From: Eggerthella timonensis
GTDB taxonomy: Bacteria > Actinomycetota > Coriobacteriia > Coriobacteriales > Eggerthellaceae
Length of the DNA stretch: 64,000 bases
Direction: 5' to 3'
NCBI RefSeq assembly: GCF_900184265.1
Contig: NZ_FXXA01000002.1
Location: forward strand, 3,517,983-3,581,982
Shown piece by piece: positions 25,096-33,980 of this stretch. The position numbers were made by a program, and so were the translations under genes. A model generated the notes under the pieces. The model was not told where the DNA came from and made no database searches. It saw nothing but the letters and a program-made list of their open reading frames with translations. The number at the start of each line of letters is the position of its first letter. Within the stretch, counting starts at the first letter, position 1.

Positions 25096-26313
25096 TTACT
25101 TACCCTGCACGGTGGTCTCGGCAGCTTCGGGGTTCTCGCCGGAGTCGACCGCCTGCATCAGCGTAGCCCACCCCTCGGGATCCTCGTAGCACAGCCACAG
25201 CCCGTCGTACTCTTCCATGAAGTCGCCCTTGTACGGGCCGGTGCACGTGTAGATGGTGGGATTGCCCGCCTGCGCGAAATCGGTGGCGAGCGAGATCATC
25301 GTTTGCAGATCGATGCTCGTGGACACGCACTGGGACAGGTTCTGAACCAGGCCGGGGATCTCGACCGGCGGCGCCTGCAGGACGTTCTTCATGAGCGCGA
25401 CCGCCATGGCGCGCACGTTGGACTGGCGGATGGCCTCCTGGTCGTCTCCGTAGGCGGTGCGCATGCGGGCGAGCGCCACGCACTGCTCGCCGTTGAGCAG
25501 CTGGTTGCCGGCCTCGATGTGGATGGGAGCCTGATCCTGCGTATACACCTGGTAATCGACGGTATAGGGCACATCCACGTAGATGCCCCCCATCGAGTCG
25601 ACGAACTCGGCAAGGCCCGCGAACTCGATCTCGACGTAATCGGATATCTTCACGCCGGTGAGGTCTTGCACGGCCGTAACCGCTCCGGCCGCACCGTTCA
25701 CGGCGAACATCTGGTTGATCTTTTCGACCTTGCCGTTGTACTCGTACGGCGTATCGCGCGGCACCGACACCATAGTGATGACGTGGCCCACCGGATCAAC
25801 ACGCACGAGCACGAGAGCGTCCGAACGCTCTCCGTAGGTTTCCCAGTTGTCCGACCCCACGAGCAGCACGTAAAACGGCTCCATCTGGGAATCGGAAGGC
25901 GCGAGCACGGTGTTGAGCTCGTTCTGCTCCTGCGCGTCGAGCGCCATGTTGCTGGAGAGGCTGCTCGTGTACCAGGCGCCGTACGCGGCGACGCTGCCCA
26001 CGAGCACAACGATCACGGCCAGCGCGATGAGCGCGGCCCGCTTCAGCTTGGTGTGCTTCTTTCGCTTCTTGCGCACGCGGATGATCTCGTCGGCCTGAGA
26101 GGCATAGCCGTAGTTCGCGGGCTGCTGGCCAGGATACGGCTGCTGGCCGGTCGGCCGCGGCGCGTAGCCGCCCTGCGGATGGGGACGCTCGCCGCGCGGT
26201 GCCGCGTTGTACGCGCCCGCCGGAGGCTGCCCATATGAGCGAGAACCTCCGCGCGGGGCGGAGGAGCCATGACGACCCGAGGCCGCCCTTCTATTGTGAT
26301 CGTCGAGTCCCAT
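25096..26313 (-). CDS. LytR-CpsA-Psr (LCP) family capsule-to-peptidoglycan ligase
   Basis: A 405-residue protein with a cytoplasmic Pro/Gly/Gln-rich tail of about 75 residues, a basic stretch RVRKKRKKHTKLKR, one transmembrane helix and an extracellular LCP domain. Within the domain are YVLLVGSDNWETYGERSDAL, VSVPRDTPYEYNG, KINQMFAVNGAAGAV and the late arginine-containing ALARMRTAYGDDQEAIRQ. LCP enzymes transfer polymer from undecaprenyl pyrophosphate to the cell wall. It is the first gene of the capsule operon. ATG 26313 is preferred; TTG 26355 with a nearby GAAGA is an alternative that adds 14 residues. Confidence 0.88.
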   Translation of the reverse strand: MGLDDHNRRAASGRHGSSAPRGGSRSYGQPPAGAYNAAPRGERPHPQGGYAPRPTGQQPYPGQQPANYGYASQADEIIRVRKKRKKHTKLKRAALIALAVIVVLVGSVAAYGAWYTSSLSSNMALDAQEQNELNTVLAPSDSQMEPFYVLLVGSDNWETYGERSDALVLVRVDPVGHVITMVSVPRDTPYEYNGKVEKINQMFAVNGAAGAVTAVQDLTGVKISDYVEIEFAGLAEFVDSMGGIYVDVPYTVDYQVYTQDQAPIHIEAGNQLLNGEQCVALARMRTAYGDDQEAIRQSNVRAMAVALMKNVLQAPPVEIPGLVQNLSQCVSTSIDLQTMISLATDFAQAGNPTIYTCTGPYKGDFMEEYDGLWLCYEDPEGWATLMQAVDSGENPEAAETTVQGK

Positions 26314-26405
26314 AGGGAGAATACGTTTCCTTATCGTCCGTCTCGTCCGTCGCAAAAATCTTCAACCCCGATTTGAGCCGGAGCACTCGTTTTTCCTACC
26401 TCATG

Positions 26406-26414
26406 ATAATAGCA
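26406..26414 (-). promoter_or_regulatory. Candidate extended -10 promoter of the capsule operon
   Basis: On the minus strand the string TGCTATTAT gives TGN plus TATTAT, an extended -10. Transcription would start near 26399 and leave a leader of about 85 bases before the LCP gene. No convincing -35 is seen. A C13/G13 homopolymer (26456-26468) lies about 45 bases upstream, separated from the promoter by a small hairpin with a T6 run. Confidence 0.45.
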
Positions 26415-26455
26415 CGGTAGCGGTTTAGCAACAGAAAAAAGCTCCTTCGATGAAG

Positions 26456-26468
26456 CCCCCCCCCCCCC
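26456..26468. repeat. 13-base homopolymeric C tract (G13 on the capsule-operon strand)
   Basis: Thirteen consecutive C residues lie upstream of the capsule promoter. The 26356-26833 gap of 478 bases holds this tract, the capsule promoter and the leader of the divergent helicase gene; no gene was recognised in it. Tracts of this length are prone to slippage. Confidence 0.95.
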
Positions 26469-26833
26469 GAGTTTTTTCGTTTTCCCACGTCAAAGGTGAT
26501 GTAAGCCATCATAAATTCTTGATCAACGCCCGCGCGGTCACCAGAACCACACATCGTTCGTCGGTAGCCGGTAACCGGAAAAGTACACCGACAAATCCTT
26601 CCGATTTCATGGAGTTTGATACATAATCCCGATCATTTTTTACATTTTCCTTCCTTTTTCGAGTGCACAGTGGGAGAATAATCAGTCGCTTTACACGAAA
26701 TTCTTTCCTGTTTCTTTTCGCGCAATCGCTAACGAATCAGAAAGCGGCTCGAGTCAAGCGCAAGCACGCCGCAGGAGCGGGTGCGACCGAAAAACGCGCA
26801 TCGGGCGCGTACGAAGAGAAACGGAAAACCTAT

Positions 26834-28366
26834 ATGCAGAATTTCGCCGACCTCGGCCTGTCCGAGGCTGCCCTTGCCGCCGTCGAGCGCCTGGGCTACG
26901 AGAACCCCACCCCCGTGCAGCTGCAGGCCATCCCGCTGGTCCTGGAAGGCCGCGACCTCATCGCCGCAGCCAGCACCGGCACCGGCAAGACCGCCGCATT
27001 CCTGCTGCCCATCCTGAGCACGCTGCCGCGCGGCAAGAAGGGCAAGCGCGCCCCGCGCGTGCTCGTCGTCAGCCCCACGCGCGAGCTGGCTCAGCAAATT
27101 TCCACCACGTGCATGCAGATCACCCGCAAGACGGGCCATTACGTGACCACCGTGTTCGGCGGCACGCCCTACGGCCCCCAGATCAACGAGATCCGCCGCG
27201 GCACCGACGTGCTCATCGCCACGCCCGGCCGCTTGAACGACCTCATGAACAAGGGCGTCGTCGACCTCGGCAGCATCGAGGCTCTCGTCCTCGACGAGGC
27301 CGACCGCATGTTGGACATGGGCTTTCTGCCGGCTGTCACCACCATCGTCGAGGCCACGCCGGACGATCGCCAGACGCTGCTGTTCTCGGCCACTATCGAC
27401 CACTCCATCCAGAAGAACCTCGGCACGCTGCTGAACGATCCGGCCATCGTTGAGATCGCCCGCAACGGCGAGACGGCCAAGACGGTCGAGCAGTTCATGA
27501 TGCCCATCGCGAACTTCAAGAAGCCCGAGCTTTTGCGGGCCGTTCTCGAAGAGAAGGGCTCCGACCGCGTCATCGTGTTCGCGCGCACGAAGAACCGCAC
27601 CGAGGATTGCGCGGAGGCGCTGTGCGATGCCGGCTACCGCGCCGAGTCCATCCACTCGGACAAGTCGCAGGGCCAGCGCAAGCGCGCGCTCGACAACTTC
27701 CGCCGCGGGCGCACGTCCATCCTCGTGGCCACCGATGTGCTGGCGCGCGGCATCGACGTCCCCGACGTGGACCACGTCATCAACTTCGACCTGCCGGACA
27801 TGCCCGAGGACTACGTGCACCGCATCGGCCGCACGGGCCGCGCGGGCGAGCAGGGCTTCGCTATCTCGTTCGTCACCCGCGAATCGAGCCGCACGCTCAA
27901 GGACATCGAGAAGCTCATCGGCAAGGACATCGCCTTCATGGAGCTTGAGACCTACGAGCTGAACATGGCCGACATCGAAAAGGGTAAGAAGAGCGGCGGA
28001 GCGCGCAAGGGCGGCTACAAGGGCGCCAAGGGCTCCGGCTCCGGACGTCCCGCACGCAACGGCGATCGCCGCGACCGCCCGGCGGGCGCCAAGCACGAGG
28101 GCAAGCGAACCGGCGAGAAGCGCGAGTTCGAGCATCGCTCCGAGAACCGCTCCGACAATCGTCCCGGCCGCGCCAAGCGCGCCGAGGGCAAGCAGGACGG
28201 CCCGCGCAGCACCAACATGGACCACGCGAAGCGCCGCCTCGAGCTGAACGAGAAGAAGAAGCGGGCGAACCAGGGCGCCAAGGGCGCCCCGAAGCAGCAA
28301 GGCGCCAAGAAGAAGGCGAGTGCCGGCGGCTACAACTACAGCAAGTTCGCCAACAAGCACGACTAG
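26834..28366 (+). CDS. DEAD-box ATP-dependent RNA helicase
   Basis: A 510-residue DEAD-box helicase with all core motifs in order: Q motif region YENPTPVQLQAIP, motif I ASTGTGKTAAF, Ia PTRELAQQ, Ib ATPGRL, II LDEADRM, III LFSATI, and VI HRIGRTGRAGEQG. After residue about 375 comes a long basic tail rich in Lys, Arg and Gly (GGARKGGYKGAKGSGSG and similar), which probably binds RNA non-specifically. ATG 26834 starts the conserved Q-motif region; the open frame reaches 26663 but the extra residues look non-coding. The leader is long, as in cold-induced helicase genes such as deaD. Monocistronic, with a terminator at 28395. Confidence 0.92.
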   Translation: MQNFADLGLSEAALAAVERLGYENPTPVQLQAIPLVLEGRDLIAAASTGTGKTAAFLLPILSTLPRGKKGKRAPRVLVVSPTRELAQQISTTCMQITRKTGHYVTTVFGGTPYGPQINEIRRGTDVLIATPGRLNDLMNKGVVDLGSIEALVLDEADRMLDMGFLPAVTTIVEATPDDRQTLLFSATIDHSIQKNLGTLLNDPAIVEIARNGETAKTVEQFMMPIANFKKPELLRAVLEEKGSDRVIVFARTKNRTEDCAEALCDAGYRAESIHSDKSQGQRKRALDNFRRGRTSILVATDVLARGIDVPDVDHVINFDLPDMPEDYVHRIGRTGRAGEQGFAISFVTRESSRTLKDIEKLIGKDIAFMELETYELNMADIEKGKKSGGARKGGYKGAKGSGSGRPARNGDRRDRPAGAKHEGKRTGEKREFEHRSENRSDNRPGRAKRAEGKQDGPRSTNMDHAKRRLELNEKKKRANQGAKGAPKQQGAKKKASAGGYNYSKFANKHD

Positions 28367-28394
28367 CTCTCGAAACCGACCCCCATCGCCACTA

Positions 28395-28424
28395 CCGCGC
28401 ATCCCATCGGGTGCGCGGTTTTTT
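28395..28424 (+). terminator. Intrinsic terminator of the helicase gene
   Basis: A seven-base GC-rich stem, CCGCGCA/TGCGCGG, with a ten-base loop is followed by six T residues. It lies 28 bases after the helicase stop. Confidence 0.9.
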
Positions 28425-28463
28425 ATGCGATGCTAGGCACCGCCGCAACAACAGCCGCGCCGC

Positions 28464-28895
28464 CTAGCCGCTCGCCGTGAACCGATAGCCTACGCCCCGT
28501 ACCGTCTCGATGCACTCGAATCCCATCTTCCGACGGAGATTCATGACGTGCCCGTCGACCGCCCTATCGTAGCCCTCGTACTCGTATCCGCATACGCAGT
28601 CGAGCAGTTCGCGGCGCGTGAAGGTGCGCCCCCGATTGGCCATGAGCAGATGCAGGATGTCGAACTCGAGCCTGGTGAGGGGAACTTCGTCTTCCCCCAC
28701 GAAAGCATGCCGACCGACAGGGTCGAGCTTCATCAGCCCCCATGACAAAACGTTCGCAGGCGCGGAGGCGAGCGAAGCGTTCGATCCGACCGTTCTGCCA
28801 GATGCCGAGTTCGCGCGATCGAGAGCGTCGATCAGCTCGCTCAAGGGCATCGTCAGGTATTCCTCGCGTTCGATCGCTATGACGTACGCCCTCAT
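28464..28895 (-). CDS. Winged-helix DNA-binding protein (OmpR/PhoB effector-domain type)
   Basis: A 143-residue protein with a C-terminal Trans_reg_C winged helix: VPLTRLEFDILHLLMANRGR, FTRRELLDCVCGYEYEG, the recognition region DRAVDGHVMNLRRKMG and the wing CIETVRGVGYRF. The N-terminal half lacks the phospho-acceptor receiver domain of a true response regulator (no DD...D...K pattern) and is too short for one. The ATG overlaps the stop of the preceding small regulator by four bases. It probably controls the adjacent surface-protein cluster, either alone or together with its partner. Confidence 0.8.
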   Translation of the reverse strand: MRAYVIAIEREEYLTMPLSELIDALDRANSASGRTVGSNASLASAPANVLSWGLMKLDPVGRHAFVGEDEVPLTRLEFDILHLLMANRGRTFTRRELLDCVCGYEYEGYDRAVDGHVMNLRRKMGFECIETVRGVGYRFTASG

Positions 28896-29185
28896 GGAGA
28901 ATTCCTCCGCATCGATACGAGCAGCCGCCTGCCAGATGCCGTTAGATCGTACCCGTTGCCCAGCTGCCCACCAGCATCGTCGAACAGCCGGCGGCAGATG
29001 ATCAATCCCTCGGCTTCGAGCGTACGGCACGCATAGCGAACCCGCCCCTTGGATAATCCCAGATCTTGGGCGAGCGTCCTCCTCGAAAGAGGGCATGCGA
29101 GCGTATCGTCGAAGGAGCGCGCCTCCAGATAGCCTAGCACCCGATGTCGCGTCGCCTCGGCGTCGCATCTGCACGAACGGCCCAT
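28892..29185 (-). CDS. Small winged-helix regulator
   Basis: A 97-residue protein beginning MGRSCRCDAEATRHRVLGYL, with a helix-turn-helix in PLSRRTLAQDLGLSKGRVRYACRTLEAEGLI, followed by a wing (ICRRLFDDAGGQLGNGYDLTASG). This is the GntR/MarR-like winged-helix pattern without an effector domain. The start at 29185 is favoured over GTG 29194 because GGAAGG lies eight bases before the ATG but overlaps the GTG. It is translationally coupled to the OmpR-type gene by a four-base overlap. Confidence 0.72.
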   Translation of the reverse strand: MGRSCRCDAEATRHRVLGYLEARSFDDTLACPLSRRTLAQDLGLSKGRVRYACRTLEAEGLIICRRLFDDAGGQLGNGYDLTASGRRLLVSMRRNSP

Positions 29186-29339
29186 GCCAATCACCTTCCT
29201 TCCGTCTCGACGTCCTCACGAGCGAACCGCAACCGCAGCCGCAGCGCGAAGGCCGCGAAGATCGCGCCGGCTAGACCGCACATGCGCGTGCGTACAGGGC
29301 GCGATCCTCGTTCTTCTCTGCGATTCCAGCTCCTGCCCG

Positions 29340-29939
29340 CTACGCTGATTTCTCCGGAATAGCGGGCCCGATGGTGAACACGATGTCCATGACGGCTTCG
29401 GCGCTGTCCGACGTTACGTCTTTGAGCTGCGAGTTCTTGCCGGTCAACGCCAACCCCAGCGATCCGTTAACGCCGTCCGCTTTCGCCGGGACCTTCCAAT
29501 CGGCCGCCTGCGCAGAAGGGATGGACTGCTTGCCTTTGGACAAGTCCAGACCGTTGAGCAACGCCTGCACCTCGCCGTGGGAGGCCGAAGACGGGCCGTT
29601 CGCGCTTGGGTCGCTTCCAACGAGACCCCAGTTCGCTTTGGCTTTCGCCTCGACATCGGTCACGTAGATATCGAAGACCGACTTGTTCTCGATCTTGTAC
29701 GACTCCTTGGAAGGTGCCTCGAACGCGCCCCCCACCATAGGGGCGACGATGCCCACCTTGAGCGGGACCGTCGCCGCCAGCTGGCTGGCATCGGGAATGG
29801 CGGACACCTCCGTGGTGGCGTTGTTCTTCTCGAAGTCCCCCGCATCGCTGGCCGAAGGGGCGTTTTCGGCAAACGCGGGCTGCGCCGCTGCAACGGCGAG
29901 CGCCGCCGCCAAGGCGAGCGTGACAGTGGTTTTCCTCAT
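29340..29939 (-). CDS. Secreted protein of unknown function
   Basis: A 199-residue protein with a clear Sec signal peptide (MRKTTVTLALAAALAVAAAQPAFA, cleavage after AFA). The mature part holds two regions with a beta-sandwich look (PLKVGIVAPMVGGAF, ENKSVFDIYVTDVEAK) and ends without a sorting signal or membrane anchor. It follows the membrane-anchored protein gene by about 120 bases and is probably in the same operon as the large repeat protein. It was not recognised as a named family; a secreted adhesin or pilin-like partner of the surface protein is a guess. Confidence 0.7.
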   Translation of the reverse strand: MRKTTVTLALAAALAVAAAQPAFAENAPSASDAGDFEKNNATTEVSAIPDASQLAATVPLKVGIVAPMVGGAFEAPSKESYKIENKSVFDIYVTDVEAKAKANWGLVGSDPSANGPSSASHGEVQALLNGLDLSKGKQSIPSAQAADWKVPAKADGVNGSLGLALTGKNSQLKDVTSDSAEAVMDIVFTIGPAIPEKSA

Positions 29940-30058
29940 GATGCGTGCTCCTATCTCTGATTGCCTGATGCAAAAATTCGTTCCATGCCGAAGCGACGGC
30001 TACCCTCCCGGGCACCGCAACGTCGCCGACGCGCACTCCATGCCGTCCACGAGCCCAA

Positions 30059-30589
30059 TCACCCCCTTACCAGCAGCGTGACGCGCGCCGCCGCCACACC
30101 CGCTTCTTCATGGGTGTCCATATCGAACGCCGTGAACGTGGCCGTTGCCGCGTACTCGCCCGGTTCGAGGTCGCGGGCAAGCGCGATCTCCTCGATGTAG
30201 CTCCCCGGAGCGATGCCTCCCGACTCGTACACGGCCTCACCCCCGTCATCGAGCGTCAGCTTCACCCGCATCGCATACCGGTTGGCCGGGACGTTCTCGA
30301 TGTAGGCTTTGCCCGTCGAAGCGCCGTCCGCGAACTCGATGACCGAGGCGATGGAGATGTTGAACATGCCCTCCTCGATGATGCGGTCAAGCTCGGCCTG
30401 TATCTCGTCTTCGGTTTTGTACGGAGCCTGCCCGATCTTCGCGTTGGCGTCGAAAAAATCGGGAACATCGTTCGACGTGCAGCGCAGAAGCGCCGCGACG
30501 CACCAAAGCAGCACCATGATCAGCACCAAGACGATCACGATGCGCCGGACGCGATGCGCGCGCCGCGGCGTTGTTTCCTCTTCGGTCAT
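30059..30589 (-). CDS. Single-pass membrane protein with extracytoplasmic Ig-like domain
   Basis: A 176-residue protein: a short basic cytoplasmic N terminus (RRAHRVRR), one transmembrane helix (IVIVLVLIMVLLWCVAALL, residues about 17-35), then an extracellular domain of about 130 residues ending in strands such as GEYAATATFTAFDMDTHEE, with the alternating pattern of an immunoglobulin-like sandwich. It overlaps the stop of the large surface protein by four bases (ATGA), so the two are made together. No named family was recognised. Confidence 0.7.
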   Translation of the reverse strand: MTEEETTPRRAHRVRRIVIVLVLIMVLLWCVAALLRCTSNDVPDFFDANAKIGQAPYKTEDEIQAELDRIIEEGMFNISIASVIEFADGASTGKAYIENVPANRYAMRVKLTLDDGGEAVYESGGIAPGSYIEEIALARDLEPGEYAATATFTAFDMDTHEEAGVAAARVTLLVRG

Positions 30590-33500
30590 TTCCGCTCCTC
30601 ATCTGCGATTCCATAGGTGAATTCAACACGTGCGACCGGAGTGTTCGGCATCTCGGGAAGGTAAGCTGCAACGACGATGCCCTCTTCAAGCGACAAGCCG
30701 AACCTGACTACGAGCCGGCCGTCGGCGCTTGCAGAGGCGGCCGGGATCACGAACCCGTTCAGCTTTAGCGGCGGCCCGTCCAGCGGAATCGCCGCGCGGG
30801 CCGCAACCGTATCCGCAGCAAGCGTCACGTCGATGTCGCCCCATTGGGACGGATCGGGAAACAGGGCCGCCGTCCCTGCTTCTCCGACAACGGACGCGCA
30901 ATCTGCGGAGACGATCCCGACGGGCACCTTCGACTTCGAGGTGAACGACGCTTCGACGTCCTCGGCGGTCCCGTCGGCCTTGAGCTTTATCGCGGCGGTC
31001 AGCGGCGCCTCGACGGACACGATGGGCGTCCACTTGGCGTAGAGCGTCAGGTCGTATGCCGTCATCTGCCAGGTGGCGAAGTCCCACGGGCCCTGGCCCT
31101 CGGAGCACGCGGCGTCCTTGTACCAGCCGCCGAACGCGTAGCCCTCCCGCGTCGGGGCGGCAGGCTCGGAGACGAGGCCCTCGTAGGGGACCCGCTGCGA
31201 GGAGACCGCCGAGCCGCCCCGGGAGTCGAACGACGCCGTATAGGTGGCGCGCTCCCACTTCGCGTAGAGCATAGCCCAGTTGAGATCAGTCCCCGCGAGG
31301 TTCGGCCTGCTCGCCGTCTTGCCGGCCTCGTAGGTGGTGCCTGTGCCGTCCATCTTCGTGTTCCAGCCCTTGAACGTGTGTCCCTTGCGCGTGAAGGGGT
31401 TGACGGGCATCGGCACGTCCCCGTCGTAGACTGCGGAGAAGTTCGCCGGCGCGACGCCCGCTGTCGCGCCGTTGCCGCTGAATCCGACGGTGTAGGGGTT
31501 CGGCTTCCAGATTGGGAACAGCTGCACTTCGGAACCGTCGACGGACGAGAGGCTCTTCACCTTCTGGCCCGCGGCATACGACTTCCCAGGGTTGCTGGGC
31601 GATGCGTCGGCGTTGCGCACGGTACGCCAGCCGCCGAACGTGTAGCCCTTGCGCGATACGCTCCACTGGCCCTCGCTTATGGGCCAGCGCAGCTCGAACT
31701 CCTGTTCGTAGGAAACCGTCTGATCCCAGGGCCGCGTGCCCGTGCCGCCGTCAAGCCAGTAGGTCACCTTGTACTTGATGGGCGTCCACTTGGCGTAGAG
31801 CGTCAGGTCGTATGCCGTCATCTGCCAGGTGGCGAAGTCCCACGGGCCCTGGCCCTCGGAGCACGCGGCGTCCTTGTACCAGCCGCCGAACGCGTAGCCC
31901 TCCCGCGTCGGGGCGGCAGGCTCGGAGACGAGGCCCTCGTAGGGGACCCGCTGCGAGGAGACCGCCGAGCCGCCCCGGGAGTCGAACGACGCCGTATAGG
32001 TGGCGCGCTCCCACTTCGCGTAGAGCGTCAGGTCGTAGGCACCTACCGTGTCGTTGTCGAAATTCCACGCGGTCGTGCCGGCCGGCTCCTTATACCAGCC
32101 TTTGAATACGTAGCCTTTGCGGATCGGGTCGGTCGGCTTTGTCACCTTGTCGTAAATGCCGAGCTTCTGGTCGGCGACCGCGGATCCGCCTTGCGTGTTG
32201 AACTTCACCGTTTGCGTCATGAGGTACGCGTTGAAACCCCACCCCTTCCACACGCTCGAGCGCGTAGTATAGTCCGCCCCGTTAACCGTGCCGCCGCACA
32301 AGTCCACGCGTACCGCGGCCTTGTTCATGCCGTAAAAACAATCGTTTACAAGCTGGGAAGACGACGCGCCGGAAGTAAAATCGATGTTCTCAACGTATGC
32401 GTACGACACGATCCGGTTCACGTTAAGGCAGTTGAAGAACGCGTACCGGCCGAGCGTGAAGGTCCTCGCATCGTCGATGCGCGCGGTGGTGCCCTTGGCT
32501 TGAGGGTAGCGAACGAGCTCCGTCATGTTCTTCCTGAACAGCACGCCGTCGATCGAGCGGTACTCGCTGTTGTCGGGATCGACGTTGATCGCCGTCATCT
32601 GCTGGGCATCGTTGGCGAAGGCCTCGTCGACGGTCCTCACGGATTTCGGTATGAAGATGGAGGTCACGAGCGTGAGGTGAAACGCGTCCGAACCGATCCC
32701 GCGCAAGCTCGACGTCGGCGATATCTCGACGGTGCGCAGGCTGAAACAGTCGAAGAACGTGCGGTCGTTCAAGCGGTTCAAATTGTCGGGAACGGCCACC
32801 TTCGTCAAGCTCTTGCAACCCTCGAAAGCGCTGGAACCAAGCGCTTGCAGCGACGAGGGGAGACCGACGGAAGCAAGGTTCGTGCAGCCTGCGAACGCAC
32901 CGAGCCCTATCTCGTCTACGCCCTCCGGGATGACGATCGACGAAAGGCTGGCGCAATCTTTGAACGCTTCCTCTTCGATCAAGGTAAGGGTCGATGGAAG
33001 CGTGACCGATTCGAGGTTCGTGCAGCCCTTGAAGGCTCCCATGCCGATGGTGGTCACGCCCTCGGGGATGACGATCGACGTGAGGCCCGTGCAGCCGGCG
33101 AACGCTTCCGCCCCGATGGAGACGATCTCGCTGCCCTTTGCGTTGCCGAACCCAATCGAGGACAGCCCGGTGCAGTCGCGAAACGCTTTCGGCCCGACGC
33201 TTTCGACGAAGTAGTTGTAGATGCCCTGACCGGCGGCCCCGTTGAAGCTGCGATTGACCGATCGAGGGATGACGACGTTGCCGGCAACCGCATCGCCCGT
33301 GCCGCACACGTTCGTTCCGTCGCCCAGCTGCACGCCGCCCATGACGCTGGTCGAAGGAGCCTCCCTGGTCACCTTGTACTTGCGCTTGCCGAAGTTGAAC
33401 GTGTTGCCCACCGCACGCGGCTCGACCTCCGGCGTCTCAAAAGGCTCCGCTTCGTTTACGGTCGAGCGTTCCTCAGCCTGCTCAGCGATGGCCCCTTCGT

Positions 33501-33840
33501 CGGCCTCCTCGGGGCCGGCCTCCGCGAGGTCGGCTTCCGACTCGCCGCCGGTCGCTTCGTCGTCGGCACCGACAGGCTCTTTTTCCTGTTCGGCCTTCTC
33601 GACCGACTCGACCGACTCGGCGGGAACGGCGGGCTCTCCTTCCGGGTCCGCAGGTCCGGCAGGTTCGGCGCCCTCCGGTTCTTGGAAGACATCGGCGGCA
33701 TCGAGCGAAACCGCGTCCTCCGATTCGCTCGCGAGGGCGGGCGCGAGACCGTCCAGCAACGCTCCGGCGGCAAGCATGCATGCCAACGCAGCCGCAAGCA
33801 GGAACCTGCCGGAACCCCATCGAATACCGCCCCACCGCAT
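30586..33840 (-). CDS. Large surface protein with BspA-type leucine-rich repeats and InlB B-type repeats
   Basis: A 1084-residue secreted protein. Residues 1-37 form a signal peptide ending in APALAS. About 110 acidic residues (Glu, Ala, Pro rich) follow. From about 190 to 470 come BspA-like LRR_5 units (FAGCTGLTSIVIPEGVTTIG, FKGCTNLESVTLPSTLTLI and others). From about 530 to 960 come Listeria/Bacteroides-type repeats with GGSAV...GWYK...LYAKW. No LPXTG motif or C-terminal membrane helix is visible, so attachment must be non-covalent or through partners. An 84-residue block occurs twice without change (see the 250-base repeat). Adhesion to host or other cells is the usual role; this is inference. 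Confidence 0.85.
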   Translation of the reverse strand: MRWGGIRWGSGRFLLAAALACMLAAGALLDGLAPALASESEDAVSLDAADVFQEPEGAEPAGPADPEGEPAVPAESVESVEKAEQEKEPVGADDEATGGESEADLAEAGPEEADEGAIAEQAEERSTVNEAEPFETPEVEPRAVGNTFNFGKRKYKVTREAPSTSVMGGVQLGDGTNVCGTGDAVAGNVVIPRSVNRSFNGAAGQGIYNYFVESVGPKAFRDCTGLSSIGFGNAKGSEIVSIGAEAFAGCTGLTSIVIPEGVTTIGMGAFKGCTNLESVTLPSTLTLIEEEAFKDCASLSSIVIPEGVDEIGLGAFAGCTNLASVGLPSSLQALGSSAFEGCKSLTKVAVPDNLNRLNDRTFFDCFSLRTVEISPTSSLRGIGSDAFHLTLVTSIFIPKSVRTVDEAFANDAQQMTAINVDPDNSEYRSIDGVLFRKNMTELVRYPQAKGTTARIDDARTFTLGRYAFFNCLNVNRIVSYAYVENIDFTSGASSSQLVNDCFYGMNKAAVRVDLCGGTVNGADYTTRSSVWKGWGFNAYLMTQTVKFNTQGGSAVADQKLGIYDKVTKPTDPIRKGYVFKGWYKEPAGTTAWNFDNDTVGAYDLTLYAKWERATYTASFDSRGGSAVSSQRVPYEGLVSEPAAPTREGYAFGGWYKDAACSEGQGPWDFATWQMTAYDLTLYAKWTPIKYKVTYWLDGGTGTRPWDQTVSYEQEFELRWPISEGQWSVSRKGYTFGGWRTVRNADASPSNPGKSYAAGQKVKSLSSVDGSEVQLFPIWKPNPYTVGFSGNGATAGVAPANFSAVYDGDVPMPVNPFTRKGHTFKGWNTKMDGTGTTYEAGKTASRPNLAGTDLNWAMLYAKWERATYTASFDSRGGSAVSSQRVPYEGLVSEPAAPTREGYAFGGWYKDAACSEGQGPWDFATWQMTAYDLTLYAKWTPIVSVEAPLTAAIKLKADGTAEDVEASFTSKSKVPVGIVSADCASVVGEAGTAALFPDPSQWGDIDVTLAADTVAARAAIPLDGPPLKLNGFVIPAASASADGRLVVRFGLSLEEGIVVAAYLPEMPNTPVARVEFTYGIADEERK
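31021..31270. repeat. Direct repeat copy A inside the surface-protein gene
   Basis: These 250 bases are identical, by reading, to 31777-32026. The offset of 756 bases equals 252 codons, so recombination between the copies would delete or add 252 codons without shifting the frame. Confidence 0.9.
31777..32026. repeat. Direct repeat copy B inside the surface-protein gene
   Basis: The second copy of the 250-base direct repeat, encoding the same stretch around FGGWYKDAACSEGQGPW. Identity at the DNA level, including third codon positions, points to recent duplication or ongoing gene conversion. Confidence 0.9.
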
Positions 33841-33936
33841 ACGTCATCGCTTTCTCGTCTTGCCCGATACCGAGCCCCCTCGGTTTTCTTATGCATGCGA
33901 ACAAGTATGAGAGACGAGTATTCGATTCCGATTTCG

Positions 33937-33942
33937 ATTATA
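33937..33942 (-). promoter_or_regulatory. Candidate -10 element for the surface-protein operon
   Basis: A perfect TATAAT on the minus strand in a locally AT-rich patch, about 97 bases before the surface-protein ATG. No good -35 is seen at the expected distance, so an activator may be required. Confidence 0.35.
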
Positions 33943-33980
33943 TTTAGATTCGGTTTGAATGCGGTTGGGTCTGCCAAACA

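Noticed and set aside
26663-26833. N-terminal extension of the DEAD-box helicase from an ATG at 26663
   Set aside because: The added 57 residues lack similarity to the family and the DNA is AT-rich leader-like; ATG 26834 begins the conserved region.
31021-32026. CRISPR or mobile-element repeat
   Set aside because: There are only two copies, 250 bases long, both inside one reading frame and encoding the same protein repeat; no array structure or transposase.
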